From Desmodesmus armatus (lineage: Eukaryota; Chlorophyta; Chlorophyceae; Sphaeropleales; Scenedesmaceae): a stretch of 64,000 nt of DNA. Under the pieces are notes generated by a model that was not told the origin of the DNA, did not search any database, and worked only from the letters and a program-made list of their open reading frames with translations. The first letter of the stretch is position 1, and each line of letters starts with the position of its first letter. Position numbers and translations under genes: made by a program. The stretch covers positions 310,001-374,000 of the forward strand of contig VIIQ02000004.1 in assembly GCA_007449985.2 (NCBI GenBank), read 5' to 3'. Below are positions 1 through 12,289 of the stretch, piece after piece.

Positions 1-1013
1 GCTGCTGGCCCAGTGCACCGGGTGCACTGGCTAAGGTTGGCAATGAACAGTCTGGCCCAACCTGCATGTGCTAGTGATTGGTGGCACCCCTCGTGTGGGG
101 TTTGAAACACGCTAGTGCATGACAGCAGTGCGCACTGCAGCACATGGCATGCAAGAGTTGTCTAGCGTCCTGCCTGTGGTTGGCCCTATCTGCAACATGA
201 CTAGGTGTGATTTGGGCTGCAGGCCATTGGTTTGCGCAGGGCAAGATCTGGAGGCCATATGAATCAGGGCAGTGTTGGCCAGCAGGGGGACATGTAGGGC
301 TGGCAATTCGGTCAGCCTGGCAGACGAAGCCACTGTAACTTGTGGTGCCCTAGGCGTGTGCAAGCTGTCAGGTGGGACTGTTGCACTGCACCGGAAGCTC
401 AGATGGTTGCATGCGCAGTACTGCACAGTCACACCTGCTGATTCACCTTGTGCACCTAGCCTGTGCGGAAGTGTATATCTTGCACAGGTCGACTGCACCA
501 GCTGGTCCTGCAGGATGGCAAAGCTCAACCCCTAACCCTGCCTACCCCCCCCCCCCTACAGGGGGCTAGGTCATAGCCCCACAACAGTTGCGATACGTGT
601 GAAGTATCAATCGGTCTTACAGTAACAACATCACGATTAAGGCATGCTTGCGGCCTTCCAGGCAGCAATCATCGCCCTCCCTCGCTTCCTGGTCATCTGA
701 ATTCGTTGACAGCCTGTTCCGCCAAGTGCTTGCCGAAGCCTATAAGCAAATATTCGGCAGCTATCAAGTGAGACTCATACAAATTTGGAATGCCCAACAT
801 GCCCAGCCACTTGCTGCGACGGTGTCCTTGCAGCAGTACTGTGGTCCATAAGGGAAGCTGCTGCTGCACGGTTGTGGGGCCTGCATGGGGCTGAATTCGC
901 GCTGACGTACCTCAAATGCTACCGTCTGAGTCATGTGTTGCTTTCAGCAGCCCATGAGGTGCCACTGGTGACAACGCTCCCTGTTGCTGCATCGCTGCTG
1001 CCTTGCAGAGGGC
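1..1013. other. 5' flank of the F-box gene, no gene recognised
   Basis: Short open frames exist on both strands but none shows a recognisable domain. A C homopolymer lies near 547-556. A possible splice acceptor (ctgccttgcag) ends just before the F-box ATG, so a non-coding or short upstream exon cannot be excluded. Confidence 0.4.
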
Positions 1014-3650
1014 ATGGAAGATGACAGCCAGTCCTCACGGGTGACAGACCTGCCTGAGGACGTCGTTGCAATCATCTTGCAGCACCTGCCCGTGCATCAG
1101 CGAGCAGCATGCGCCCTCATCAGCCAAACCTGGGCAACAGTAGCTTTTCGGCTACCATCAGCAACAGTCCAAGCAGCAGCAGCCACCCAGCTCAGCTGTG
1201 ACACCTTGCGAGCATGGATACAGCAGCATGGGGGCTCTATCAATACCTTGGATGTCACAAACAGGGCCAGCCCGCAGTGGCCACAGCTGGCGCTGCCCTG
1301 TGCTGCTCTCACGCAGCTGCAGAGTCTATCCATTGCACGCGTGGGGCTGGTGCTGCACAGCAGTGCATCCCAGGATATGACCATGCAGACAAGTGCGCTC
1401 ACAGCAGTACAGGCAGCAGGCAGCTCCACTCCTGCAGCAGCAACAGCCGCAGCCACAGCGTCTCCAAGCCCCTCCACTCAGCCGTTGCTGCCTCAGCTGC
1501 AGCATGTGGACCTGAAGGGCTGCAGTATGCCACGCAGCACCTGGCAGCAGCTGGGCAGGGTCACCAGCATCACCAGTCTGCAGCTGCAGGGGCTGCGCAC
1601 TCACGCCAGCACAGGGGAACCTGCGGCCAGTCCCGGGCTCCTATGCGCTGCTCTGCAGCAGCTGCTGGCGCAGCTCCCAGCACTGGCAGACCTCTCCCTC
1701 AGCGACTCAGCCAACAACCCCCTGGGCCCTGTCCAGCTGCCAACCAATAGGCCAGCACTGCATCGGCTCAGCCTGGGCGGTGGCTGTGCCGCCGTGCTGT
1801 TGTCCAGCCTGCCAGGGAGCCTCACCTACCTCAGCCTGCACCCAGGTAGCGCAAACGGTGCTGCTTGGCGTGTGGTAGAGCAAGGCGTGCAGCTCACAAA
1901 CCTAACCAACCTGCAGCACCTGCAGCTCTCAAAAGTGCCGGACTTCCCTGCGCATCTGCTGGCCAGCATGACAGCTTTGCAGCACCTCAGCATCAGCCAC
2001 TCGACCTTCTTCGTCCCTGCAGAAGCAGCTGGCTCCAGGCTGGCGGGCGTGGGTACACTCCTGGTTGCTGTCAGGCAGCTGCCGCGGCTCCAGCGCATGG
2101 AGTGCAGCTACCTCAACGAACCATCAGTGGTGGAGGCGCTAGCTGCAGCGACCCGGCTGACAGCATTCGTCGTCACGGAATGTGGACAGCCCATACAGTC
2201 TGGTGTGCTTGCAAAGGTGCTGAAAGGCAAGCGGCTTGCGCAGCTGCGGCTGCTGCACCTGCACGCCGAGGGGCACGGCAAGGGCGGCCACAGGACGTAC
2301 TCCTGGGACCATAGGGATAAGCCCTCCTGTGTGGACGCCAGCGACCTGCGCAGCATAGCCGTCAGCTGCACAGGCCTGCAGGACCTCTCCCTCAGCGGGG
2401 TTGTTGCCTCAGCGGCGACTTGGGGATGCTTGCAGGGCCTTTCTGGCCTGCAGCGGTTGAGTGTTACTGGCACGGCTGTGAAGGACGCAACAGCAGGGGC
2501 GATAGCACAGGTCCCCAGCTTGAAGAGCCTGGTGCTGAGTGAGGGCCCCTTGTCGCTGTCAGGCCTGCAGCGGTTGTCAGTGCTCACAGGGCTGGTACAG
2601 CTGGAGGTGGCAGGGTGCGGCCTGGGGACAGCCCAGACTGGCCAGCTGCAGCTGAGCTGTGCAGAGGTGAGGCTGTGTTTACTGGTTGGTGGTTGGTGGT
2701 CACAGCATGGTAGGAAAGCTTTCATGGGCTTGCTTGCAAGATGGGGGCATTCTCTGGCATAGATCAGCAGTGCAGCAAGCACATGGTGCATGTTGGTCGC
2801 AATCAAAGCGGCTTGTGCCGCTGCTTCATGCTACTGTCAGCCCTCCTTTACATGTGGTTGTGCAGGGCTGGCATGTGCTGGCACTCAGATACATGTTGTC
2901 TGATGCCTGTCGTGTTGCTGCTGCTGCTTGTTGAATGTGTTGCAGGCCCATGACAGCCCAAGTGTGTCAAAGCAGCTGCAGGACTGGTGTGATGCACAGC
3001 AGGCTGCTGCAGGGCAGGACAGTGAGCGCTCTCGCGATCAGTGCACCAGTCGCAGGCCCACGCACAGCAGCAGTGCCAAATGCGCTGCAGACAAGCCGGA
3101 GCAGGGGCGTCCCAGCAGTCAGCCTGCAACCCCCAACAGCAGCAGCAGGCGCATGAACAGGCCAGTGGCTCAAGGGGAGAGCAGAGTGAAAACACCCAAC
3201 AGCAGCAGTGCCAAATGCGCTGCAGACAAGCAGGAGCAGGGGCATCCCAGCAGCCAGCCTGCAACCCCCAACAGCAGCAGCAGGCGCATGAACAGGCCAG
3301 TGGCTCAAGGGGAGAGCAGAGTGAAAACACCCAACAGCAGCAGTGCCAAATGCGCTGCAGACCAGCAGGAGCAGGGGCATCCCAGCAGCCAGCCTGCAAC
3401 CCCCAACAGCAGCAGCAGGCGCATGAACAGGCCAGTGGCTCAAGGGGGAGAGCAGAGTGAAAACACCCAACAGCAGCAGTGCCAAATGCGCTGCAGACAA
3501 GCAGGAGCAGGGGCATCCCAGCAGCCAGCCTGCAACCCCCAACAGCAGCAGCAGGCGCTTGAACAGGCCAGTGGCTCAAGGGGAGAGCAGAGTGAAAACG
3601 CCCAACAGCAGCAGCACCAGCAGCAAGGGAGGTGGTGCAATGAGTGGTAG
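1014..3650 (+). CDS. F-box and leucine-rich-repeat protein with repetitive C-terminal tail
   Basis: Probable substrate receptor of an SCF-type E3 ubiquitin ligase: F-box proteins bind SKP1 and use LRRs to hold targets. Two exons, 1014-2666 and 2946-3650, join in phase 0 (donor gtgagg, acceptor ttgcag) and give 785 codons. The F-box lies at residues ~10-50 (core DLPEDVVAIILQHLPVHQRA), immediately after the chosen ATG, which supports that start. Residues ~60-550 hold irregular LRRs of the form LQHLQLSKVPDF, LTYLSLHPGS and LQDLSLSGVV, interrupted by an Ala/Ser/Thr-rich stretch near residue 150. Exon 2 encodes a Ser/Gln-rich tail made of four 135-bp repeats; an extra G in the third unit switches the reading frame, so the tail starts as Ser/Pro-rich and ends as Gln-rich. 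The domain call is firm. Target and pathway are unknown, and the tail looks recently expanded and probably disordered. Confidence 0.82.
3064..3605 (+). repeat. 135-bp tandem repeat (four units) inside F-box exon 2
   Basis: The anchor GTGAA preceding the aacaccc block occurs at 3186, 3321, 3457 and 3592, giving spacings of 135, 136 and 135 bp. The 136-bp step comes from five Gs instead of four before agagc near 3445-3450. The period is a multiple of three (45 codons), so copy number can vary without breaking the frame. The single inserted G does change frame. Confidence 0.9.
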
Positions 3651-4322
3651 GCCAGCCAGGTCGGGCTGAAATCGACTGGGCATTTTGATGTGATGTTCAG
3701 CAATGTGACAGGGACCCCGTGGCAAGGTGTGTTGGCAACGTGTGTAAGCACTGCACGTAGGGGTGGAGTTGACCTGGCCCATCAGGGTGAAGGGGAGTAT
3801 CCTACAGTGGGAAAGGGGAGTAGCTGTGGGAATGGCACTTGTGTGCTGCTCTGGGCAACTGACTGACTGGTGCAGATGCCATGGTCAGTCCAGATGGGAG
3901 CGCTCCACACTGAGCAGAACAGAACTTGCACCAGCTCACTGGCCCGCCTTCCTTGCCCACCTGGCAGGGGTCAGGCGAAGAGCACACACAGGTGGCTTTT
4001 GGCGCGCAGCTGGCACATGCCTGTCGGTCCGGCAGAGCTTCATGTGCTACGTTTTAATGCAAGCAAAAAGCAAAGTCAGTGGAACAAAATGCTTGCACAC
4101 GTGGTGCTACAGCCAAGATCTGCAACCTGCCCAAAGGGGTCAACAACCAGCGTTCCAAACAGTAGCAGCATCATTTTGTGACCAAAACGTCTGCAGAAGT
4201 TGCTCTAGTTTGCGTGTCACCCCCGTCGGTTGGTGTTGTCTGTTTGATCCATGAAGTGCACAATTGTTTAGGCTCTGATGATGAGAAGCTAAAACATATA
4301 ACTAGGAACTCTCCAGACAGCC
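3651..4322. other. Intergenic: 3' region of F-box gene and 5' flank of copper ATPase gene
   Basis: No coding signal. TGTAA, the usual green-algal polyadenylation signal, lies at 3743-3747, about 93 bp past the F-box stop, and is the likely 3' end signal. An in-frame TAA lies shortly upstream of the ATG at 4323, supporting that ATG as the first usable start of the next gene. Confidence 0.4.
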
Positions 4323-7300
4323 ATGCCTGCGTGTGCTGGCCTTCAGCACAGGACAGCAGTAGCATGCACAGCATCACATCGCTCTCGGTCGTTGCTGGTG
4401 ATTGCATGCTCACACAGGCCAAACCAAAGCAGTTTCCTGAACCAGGCCTTTGACAAATGCACGCTCAATGTGCAGCAGCTCTGGGCTGCTGCAGTGCACC
4501 AGCACCAGCACCCTCGCACCAGCAAACGCAAGTGGCAGCAGTCTCTGAGCATTGGAGCTGGGCTCGGTGCAGTAGCCTGCAGTGGTGCAGGCGGGGCTGA
4601 TGGTCCCCCAGGGAACAGCGGCTGGGGTTCAGGAGGGGAGGGCAGCGGATGGGGCCACTCTGCAGGAGGGAGCAGCAGCTACGGCAGCAATGTTCTGGCA
4701 GAAGTAGCAGCTGCAGGAGAGGTTGCTGATGCTGTGGAGGATGTTATCCTACTGGATGTGGGAGGTAGGCGCAACACTGCTGCATCATACCCGCATGCTT
4801 TGTATTGTAGACAGACCAAGCAGCTAGTTCACATGCCAGGAGATGCAGGGCTCAGCATGCAAAGCGCGTCCAACATCAAGCCTTGCAGGTGCATCTGCAA
4901 CTCACTGACACAGGACACATAGGCTATAGAATATTCACACCAGTGGTTTGTCACCAGTCCAGCCTTGCATGCATATATGTATGTTACCCGCAGCAAGCTT
5001 GGCTGGCCATGAGCTCTGAACAGTATGTCCCTGCTGTGCTGCTCCTCCAGGCATGAAGTGTGGTGGCTGTGTGGGGCATGTGAAGCAGCTGTTGGAGCAG
5101 CACCCCAGCGTCACTGCAGCAACAGTCAACCTGGCAACGGAGACAGCGCTGGTGCGCGTCAAGTTGGAGGCAGGGGCAGACCTCACAGCACTGGCAGCTG
5201 ACCTGGCCAAGGTGAGGACTGAGAGGGTTGAAAGGGTACAGGCGGGGTTGTAGCGATCTTGTTTCTGCCGGGAGTTTTGTCACTCTGGGGATGTGGGTAG
5301 CGCGGTGACTGAGGGCAGGGCGCGCGCGGTTCAAGGTGGCGGGTGCGGATGTCACACAGGTAGCAGCTACCCTGGTCAAGGTGAGGGCAGGGCAGGGTGA
5401 GTGAAACGGGCACAAGTGGGGTGGTCAAGGGTATGCCCTTTGTGTCTGTTGTCTAGATGTGGGTAGCAGGTGGACTGTGGGGGCAGGGGCCGCCAGACAG
5501 TGAAAGAACCAGCGCCCGCCTGGAGACGAATTGCCAGAGTTTCTGGTTTGCAAGTAGGTTGTCATGGTGTGGATTGAGCAGCAGGTAAAGCAGTCAAACA
5601 GTTGTGGCGTGTAATTTGCTTAGGGAGACGGGACTAAGTGAGGCCCATTGTTTGTGGGCCAGTTTGGGCTAAAGGTCTGGGGTTCTGCACCAATTCAGCT
5701 TGTGCAGCAGTGGTGTGTGTTTGTGACAGGAAGGTGTGAGACGCATTGTGAGCAGCAGTGCGCTAGCAGCAGCAGCAGTGGCACCAGCAAGAGCGAGCAA
5801 TGGAGTTCACTCATGGGGTGCCATTGCTGCTGCTGCTGACTGCGTGCGCAGGTCCTAAGTAAAGCTGGGTTCCCAGCAACGGTCAGCAGGAAGGCCATAA
5901 CTGCAGCGATGAAGGGGCAGTAAGACAGCAGCAGCAGCAGCAGCAGCACTGACGGGAGGGTCTGCCGCAGTGGCAATTGTATATGTTCATTTGGTTGGAT
6001 TGAATCATGTCACAGGCTGGTCTGGGAGTGTGGAACACGCAACAGTGCCAGCTGTGGGCAAGTGGTATGAGTCAATCCGGGCTTTCAGGGTTTGATTGAT
6101 GTTTGTGATGATGGGCTTCCTTTAATGTGACCCAATTTTGTGATGTTTCATCATCGCACCACCTTTTTTTCAACACCTTTTTGCAAACGGCCGAGTCAAT
6201 TCATGTACATGCAATGTAAGGATGCTGCTTTTGGGTGTCTCTGCGTATTTCTGTGTAACAGCAGCAAACCCTGAATCTCAGAGATAACCAGGGGTGTGAC
6301 TGGCTGCACCTGGTCAACTAGGAAAACCTTGTACCACACATTCTGATTATATCTGCAAATTGGTTGCACTCTGCAACCACTAAATAAGGGCGGCAGGGTT
6401 CTCCCTTGCATGTGAATGTAGTGCAGTGTGCATGCCAGTACAGCAGGCCTAGGCGGCCCTTTAGGCATAACGCCAACTAAGTTGCCATGTTTTCAAACAT
6501 CGGCATCCATGCCAAATTGTGGCCTCCAGCGCCCCGGCGCGTGCAGTTTGGGAGGCTTGCTTTTGGTGACGGCTTAGTCTTGGTTGTGCATCATGCCGGC
6601 AGCTGCTGCTCAGGTCTCGAGTCTCATTGCACAACGCGCAGCAGAACAGCCGCTTGTCCGCACGCTCTACCTTGGACATGCACCAATATTACAATCAACG
6701 CATCGACCTCTCTTGCATCTGCGCTGTTGCAGGCATTGAGCAAGGGTGGCTTCCCCAGCAAGGCTCGCCCCCGCCGTGGCAATGCCTGGGTGTCTGACAC
6801 CTCAGCTGTCACCCTCAAGCGGCAGCAAAAGCTAGACAAGCTCCACAAAACCACACAAGACCTGGTGGTTGCTTGGGGCCTCAGCTTGCTGTGTGGGCTG
6901 GGTCACCTAGGGCACATGTGGCCTGCTGCGCCTGGTTGGGTGCATGCCCTGCACCACCCTGTGCTGGCAGCAACCATGTCTGCTGCAGCGTTGATAGGTG
7001 AGTGCACTGTGCACTGGGGTCAATGCGGCATTGAGAGGCAACGATGGTGCACTGCTGTGCATTCGGCAACACCGCCATCGCAATGCCACCATGCACAAGC
7101 TGGAGCCCCTACTGGGCGGCGTAGATGGTGTCCACACCTGTGCTTTGCCAGCCGCCGTCCTTCTAGGGACTGCAGCTGTCTCCATCTGCTTCTGTTGTCA
7201 ACAAAGAGTCCCCGACACCCTGCTGGTCTGCTCAGCTTGGCTCTGCAAATAGCTGCAACCCAAACGTTGACATACCTGTAACTGTACTTGCGTTTTGCAT

Positions 7301-10300
7301 GCAGGTCCAGGGCGTGACATCATCGCCAGTGGCTGGCAGGCGCTGTCAGCAGGGCGGCCTGATATGAACAGCCTGGTGGGGTTGGGGGCCACGGCGTCAT
7401 TGCTGTCAGCTGTGTGGCTGCAGCACTGCCCGCACTGCGCTGGAAGACTTTCTTTGAGGAGCCGGCCATGCTGCTAGGTAGGGCTTGGCAGCTAGTATGG
7501 CATGGCTACTGCTGAGGCGCAGGTTACATTATATGATGATTCAACAGTGAAGGTTTGGTTGTTGCTGGGTGAAATTTTGCAACTAGTATGACTCGGCTAC
7601 TGCTGGCAGTGCACCTCATTTGAGCTGCATGTTGTGGTGACCAGAAAACCAGCAGCATTGCTGGGTGTTGGGGTGCTGGCAGTATCAGGAGGCTTGACCC
7701 AACCCTTGCCATCGTTCCACAACACACCAAACCATAACGCAAGTTTGACGTCAACTGTCCTGACGAGGCTCTTGGCAGCTCACATGTCGTCCGTTGATGG
7801 TTGCAGTGGAGACGGTAGAGGCAATGTATGTTGCTGTGCATGCGTCTTTTTTGTGTATGCAGGCTTTGTGCTGGTGGGGCGGGCCCTTGAGGAGCGAGCC
7901 AAGCTGCAGGCCTCATCTGACATGGCTGCCTTGCAGGGCCTCATGCCACAAACAGCACGCCTCACACTTCAAAACACTCCCACTGGCAGTCTGCAGGACA
8001 GCACAGCAGCAGCAATCTCATCAGCACAGCAAGGCCACCCAACTGCAGGCTCCTCCACACACAGTGGTCCCAGCAGTGGCAGCGGCGGCAGCAGTGGCAG
8101 CAGTGGCAGCAGTGGCAGTGTCAACTGGGTTGAAGTGCCAGCAGATGCTGTGGGGCTAGGTGATGTGCTGCTGGTGCTGCCAGGGGACCGCGTGCCTGTG
8201 GATGGTACCGTGGTCAGCGGGCGCAGCACGGTGGACGAGTCGGCCCTCACCGGCGAGCCCCTGCCGCTCATCAAACAGGAAGGTGCGCTGATCAACATCG
8301 GTTCTGCAGCTGTAATCCTACTGCATGCATGTATCGCATGTCTCGATAGGGTTGGTGGTGCGCTTGCAAGCGGTGCTTTTCCTCGTCCGCAATACGACTA
8401 GTGGGCTGTGTAGGTGCTTGGAAGGCGGTCCACATTGCCTTGAGCACTGCCTGGTCTCATGTGCAGTGCCTTAGATGCCTGTTCAACAGCACAGTTGAGT
8501 ACAATGCTTGCTGACACAATGCGCGACCATACGTGCTGCTGCCTCTCTCTGCTCGTGCATCAGGTGCCAAGGTTACGGCAGGCACCCTCAACTGTGACGG
8601 CAGCCTCATGGTAGCAGCAGAGGCCTCAGGTCAGGACACAGTGATAGCAGACATTGTGCGCATGGTGGAGGCAGCACAGGCCCGCACAGCACCCATCCAG
8701 CGCCTCGCTGACTCAGTCGCAGGGAAGTTTGCCTACGGCGTTATGGGTCTCTCTGCAGCTACCTTCACCTTCTGGAGCACTGTGGGGGCGCGGATGTTCC
8801 CACAGGTTTTAGCAGCAGCCACGGCTGGAGCGGCAGCAGCAGGTGGCGCCGGCGCAGCCGCCGCAGGCGCGTGTTGCTGCCCGCCGGCTGCCGGCACGGC
8901 GGCTGCGGCGGCTGCAGGCGGCGCTGCAGTAGCAGTGCCGGCAGCAGCGGCGGTGTTGCTTGGGCTGCAGCTGGCGTGTAATGTGTTGGTGGTGGCGTGT
9001 CCGTGTGCCCTGGGGCTGGCGACCCCTACTGCAGTGCTGGTGGGCACTGCAGCTGGTGCTAGGAAGGGGCTGCTGGTGAGGGGAGGTGACATCCTGGAGG
9101 CAACGTCTCAGGTGGGCTTGGGTTCAGTGGAAGCACAGCTAGACGGAGGTTTCGTCCGCCAAACACAGAGAGAGTACATCTCAATTATGTGAGGCGGGGG
9201 ACACACTTACTTATGTAAGTTCATGATGTGCGGTTGAACCACCTTGGTGCTGCACCACTGACCTGCTTATGCTGACCCAAGTGCCTCTTCACCCACTGCC
9301 TGCAGGTGGACACAGTGGTGTTTGACAAGACAGGCACCTTGACAGCAGGGCGGCCTGTTGTAGCTGGCATCACCATGCTCTCGCAGCAGCACACCCCAGA
9401 CCACAGCAGTCAGGCACTCCATCAGCCCAACAGCGCAGGAGCCAGTAGCAGCAGCAGCAGCATGTCGCCTAGTTTGATGCTACAGCTGGCAGCAGCAGTA
9501 GAACGGCAGGCTACTCACCCAGTGGCAAAGGCCTTGGTGGCAGCAGCTGTAGCAGACCGTAATGCTGCAGCTGCTGCCAGCACAAGCAGCAGCAGCAGTG
9601 AAGCCAGTGAGCAGCAGCAGCTGCTGCAGGAGCGGCGAGGCAGTCATGCTGCTGCAGGCACCAGCAGCAGCAGAAGTGCGGACAGCGAGCAGCACCACTC
9701 CTGGTGGCACCCGCACAGCAGTAGTAAGGGCAGCGGCAAAAGCAATGCGTCCGGGTTCTCACTGTCTGCATCAGCAGCTGCGTCACTGGAGTCTGGCCGG
9801 CAACTAGAACCTGAGTCTGGCACATTCCGTCAGGAACCTGGCAGCGGCGCCATTGCAGTTGTAGCAGGGCACACGGTGTCAGTCGGCACCCTGGAGTGGG
9901 TGCAGCGGCATGGGGCACAGCTGGGGTCGGCGGCAGAGCAAGTGCTGAGTAACAACAGCAGCAGCACCACGACCAGCAGCAGCAGCAGTCAGAACGAGCC
10001 TCTGACGGGCCACACGCAGGTGTATGTGGGTGTGGACGGCATGGTTGTGGGCTTGGTGGATGTGGCGGATGTTATCAGGCCAGATGCGCGCAGTACAGTG
10101 CAGGAGCTGCATGAGCAGGGCATCAAGACAATCATGCTGTCAGGTGAGCTTGTGGGTGGAGCCGCATGCGGTGTTGGCATGCCAGGAGGTGTAGTGCCCT
10201 TGCGCATGCTACATGCTAGATAGGTTTGTTCTTGTCACCTGTCTACGGTAGCAATGTAGATGCACACTTCTGTATGCTTGTGCATTCCGTCAGTGGCATC

Positions 10301-11664
10301 CCCTCCTTCAAGGTAGTGCACTGGTTGGTGGTGCTTGTGTTGCCCTCTGTCTCTCACACAAACATGCTTGTTGTGCTGCTATGTTGTTGTTCAGGTGACC
10401 GGCAAGAGGCAGCAGTCAAGGTTGCAGCAGCTGTGGGCATCTCCCCGTCTGACGTGCATGCGGGCATCAAGCCTGCAGGTGAGCTCATTGGTCTCGCCTG
10501 AAGAATCCTTCTTCCAGTACCAGTGGTTGGCGAAGTCAAGCTTCGTAGCACTGTAGCTACACCTGGTGCGCACTGGGTGCAAGTCTGTAGGGCTGAAGTT
10601 TGGAATGTGCAGGAATGTGGGCCCCATGGCATGCATGTGCAACGTGCATGTTTGTGATACTGTCAACGGTATCCTCTGTATGCATGCAGGCAAGGCAGCT
10701 CTTGTGGAGCAACTGAAGGCGTCAGGGAGGAAGGTGGCCATGGTGGGAGACGGCATCAACGACACAGCTGCACTGGCTGCTGCTGATGTGGGCATGGCAA
10801 TGGCCGGGGGAGTGGATGCTGCATCAGATGTTGCCAAGGTGGTGCTCATGGGTGACCAACTGCACCAGGTGGGTGTGGGTGGGTGTCTGGAAGCAGTGAG
10901 CACAGTAAAGCGGACCGGCATATGCAACGCGCAATGCATTGTTTGCGGCTGTCTTTTTTGCTGTGTCTCTTCAGACATACCAGCAGCAGGCGTCAGCCTT
11001 GACCCCCTGTACTTGCACATGCAACTGCAGATGCATGTCCTTGGGTTGGGATAATAAGAGCTGGCTGACTTACCCGTGTGCTGTTAATGAAGCTAGCTCA
11101 GGGCAGGCATTGCTGCCTCATGTGAGCGTTCTCTCCCTTCTTGGCACACCCCAGCAGCCGATCGTTGCGCACCCAGCCATGCTGCTTTGCCCTACTGCCT
11201 CGCTCTGCCTTGCTTCTGTGTGCTTCCTTTTCACTGATATGCACTTGTCCTGCTTTGCCCACCAGGTGTGCGATGCCTTGGAACTCAGCCGCAAAACCCT
11301 GTCCAAGATCCAACAAAACCTCGGCTGGGCCTTCTGCTATAACCTGGTCGGCATCCCTCTGGCTGCCGGTGCCCTGCTGCCAACGTACGGCATCGCACTA
11401 ACTCCCTCCATCAGTGGGGCCCTCATGGGCTTCAGCAGCCTGGCAGTAATGGCCAACTCCCTAGTGCTGCAATGGGAGGTGCAGGGATTACGTAATGGGT
11501 TGGTGACAGCACAGCAGCATGACGCCGCACGTGCCTCGGTCAGTGCTGTTAGCAGGGCGAGTGGGTGGCAGCCGGTAGCGGCGGGCAGCAGCAGCAGCAA
11601 GGCTGGAAGTGGGAGTGGTGGGAGTGTCGTTGCTGCTGTTGCCACTGGTGTGGATGCTGTCTAG
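4323..11664 (+). CDS. PAA1: Chloroplast copper-transporting P1B-type ATPase (PAA1/HMA6-like), apparent frameshift in exon 4
   Basis: ATP-driven copper import into the plastid for plastocyanin and Cu/Zn enzymes, by family knowledge of PAA1/PAA2. Ten exons: 4323-4764, 5051-5211, 6733-6997, 7305-7477, 7863-8282, 8564-9111, 9306-10143, 10395-10478, 10690-10868, 11266-11664. In order: a transit-like N-terminus, a Gly/Ser-rich linker, an HMA domain with MKCGGC, first membrane segments ([20 protein letters not shown]), the TGE actuator motif (ALTGEPLP), the copper motif [11 protein letters not shown], the phosphorylation site DKTGT, a nucleotide domain with HP (ATHPVAKAL) plus a long Ser/Gln/Ala insert, GDGIND, and the last helices. 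Phases agree at every junction except exon 4: its first half reads [13 protein letters not shown] but the second half ([12 protein letters not shown]) lies in another frame, as if one TG were duplicated in GCTGTGTGGCTG near 7411. With two bases fewer the model gives 1168 aa. Residues such as EEPGSGA-like and [12 protein letters not shown] favour PAA1 over PAA2. An assembly error or a broken allele are the alternatives. Confidence 0.85.
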
Positions 11665-12289
11665 TGCCGTGAGGAATGCTGGTGTGGCTGCATGCAGTAG
11701 TCACTGTTCACTGAGTGAGGGAGTGCATATGCATTGACAGTGTGTTGAGTTGATGTGTTGATTTTGTCTGGGAATGCATGCCCTGAACAATGCTGAAACG
11801 CCACTGCTGTGGTGTGGATCGGTTTGTTAGAATCAAGAGTGGGGCGTGCTTGTGCTAGGACTCACTGAATGTAATGAGCTGTGGCCTGCATGGTATGGCC
11901 TGTCCTGTGAAGGCATCATTTTGCAGTAAAGCTGATATTGTTGGTGAAATGTTCAACCAGGGGCACACCTTGAGGATTTGTGTGACAGGAGCAAAACTTG
12001 TTCAAGCAGCTGGTTGACAACTCATACCCTTTGGTACACCCATCTGTCGCTGGGCCCTTTGAAAGCCGCATTGTAGATAAGCTAGTGAGCTGACTGTGGG
12101 AATCCGCGCTTGGGAATCCGCGCCATAAGACAGATGCTTTTGAATATACCAGTCGATCTGACCTTCAGGAGAAAGACCACGCACGGCAGGGGCTAGTAGC
12201 TGAGCGACCACATCAGCTGACATCTTCATGCGCCAGTTGCAGTGAAGGAAGTTCTCTCCTTCCCAGCATCATCAGGCAACGCGCTCACT
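11665..12289. other. Intergenic: 3' region of copper ATPase, 5' flank of BTA1
   Basis: TGTAA at 11870-11874, about 205 bp past the ATPase stop, is a plausible polyadenylation signal. A 12-bp direct repeat gggaatccgcgc occurs at 12098-12109 and 12112-12123, ~165 bp upstream of the BTA1 ATG, where a promoter element would be expected; its role is unknown. No coding signal was seen. Confidence 0.4.

Noticed and set aside
2848..3579. Long Cys/Trp-rich open frame on the - strand
   Set aside because: A by-product of the 135-bp repeat in the F-box exon, repeated with the same period.
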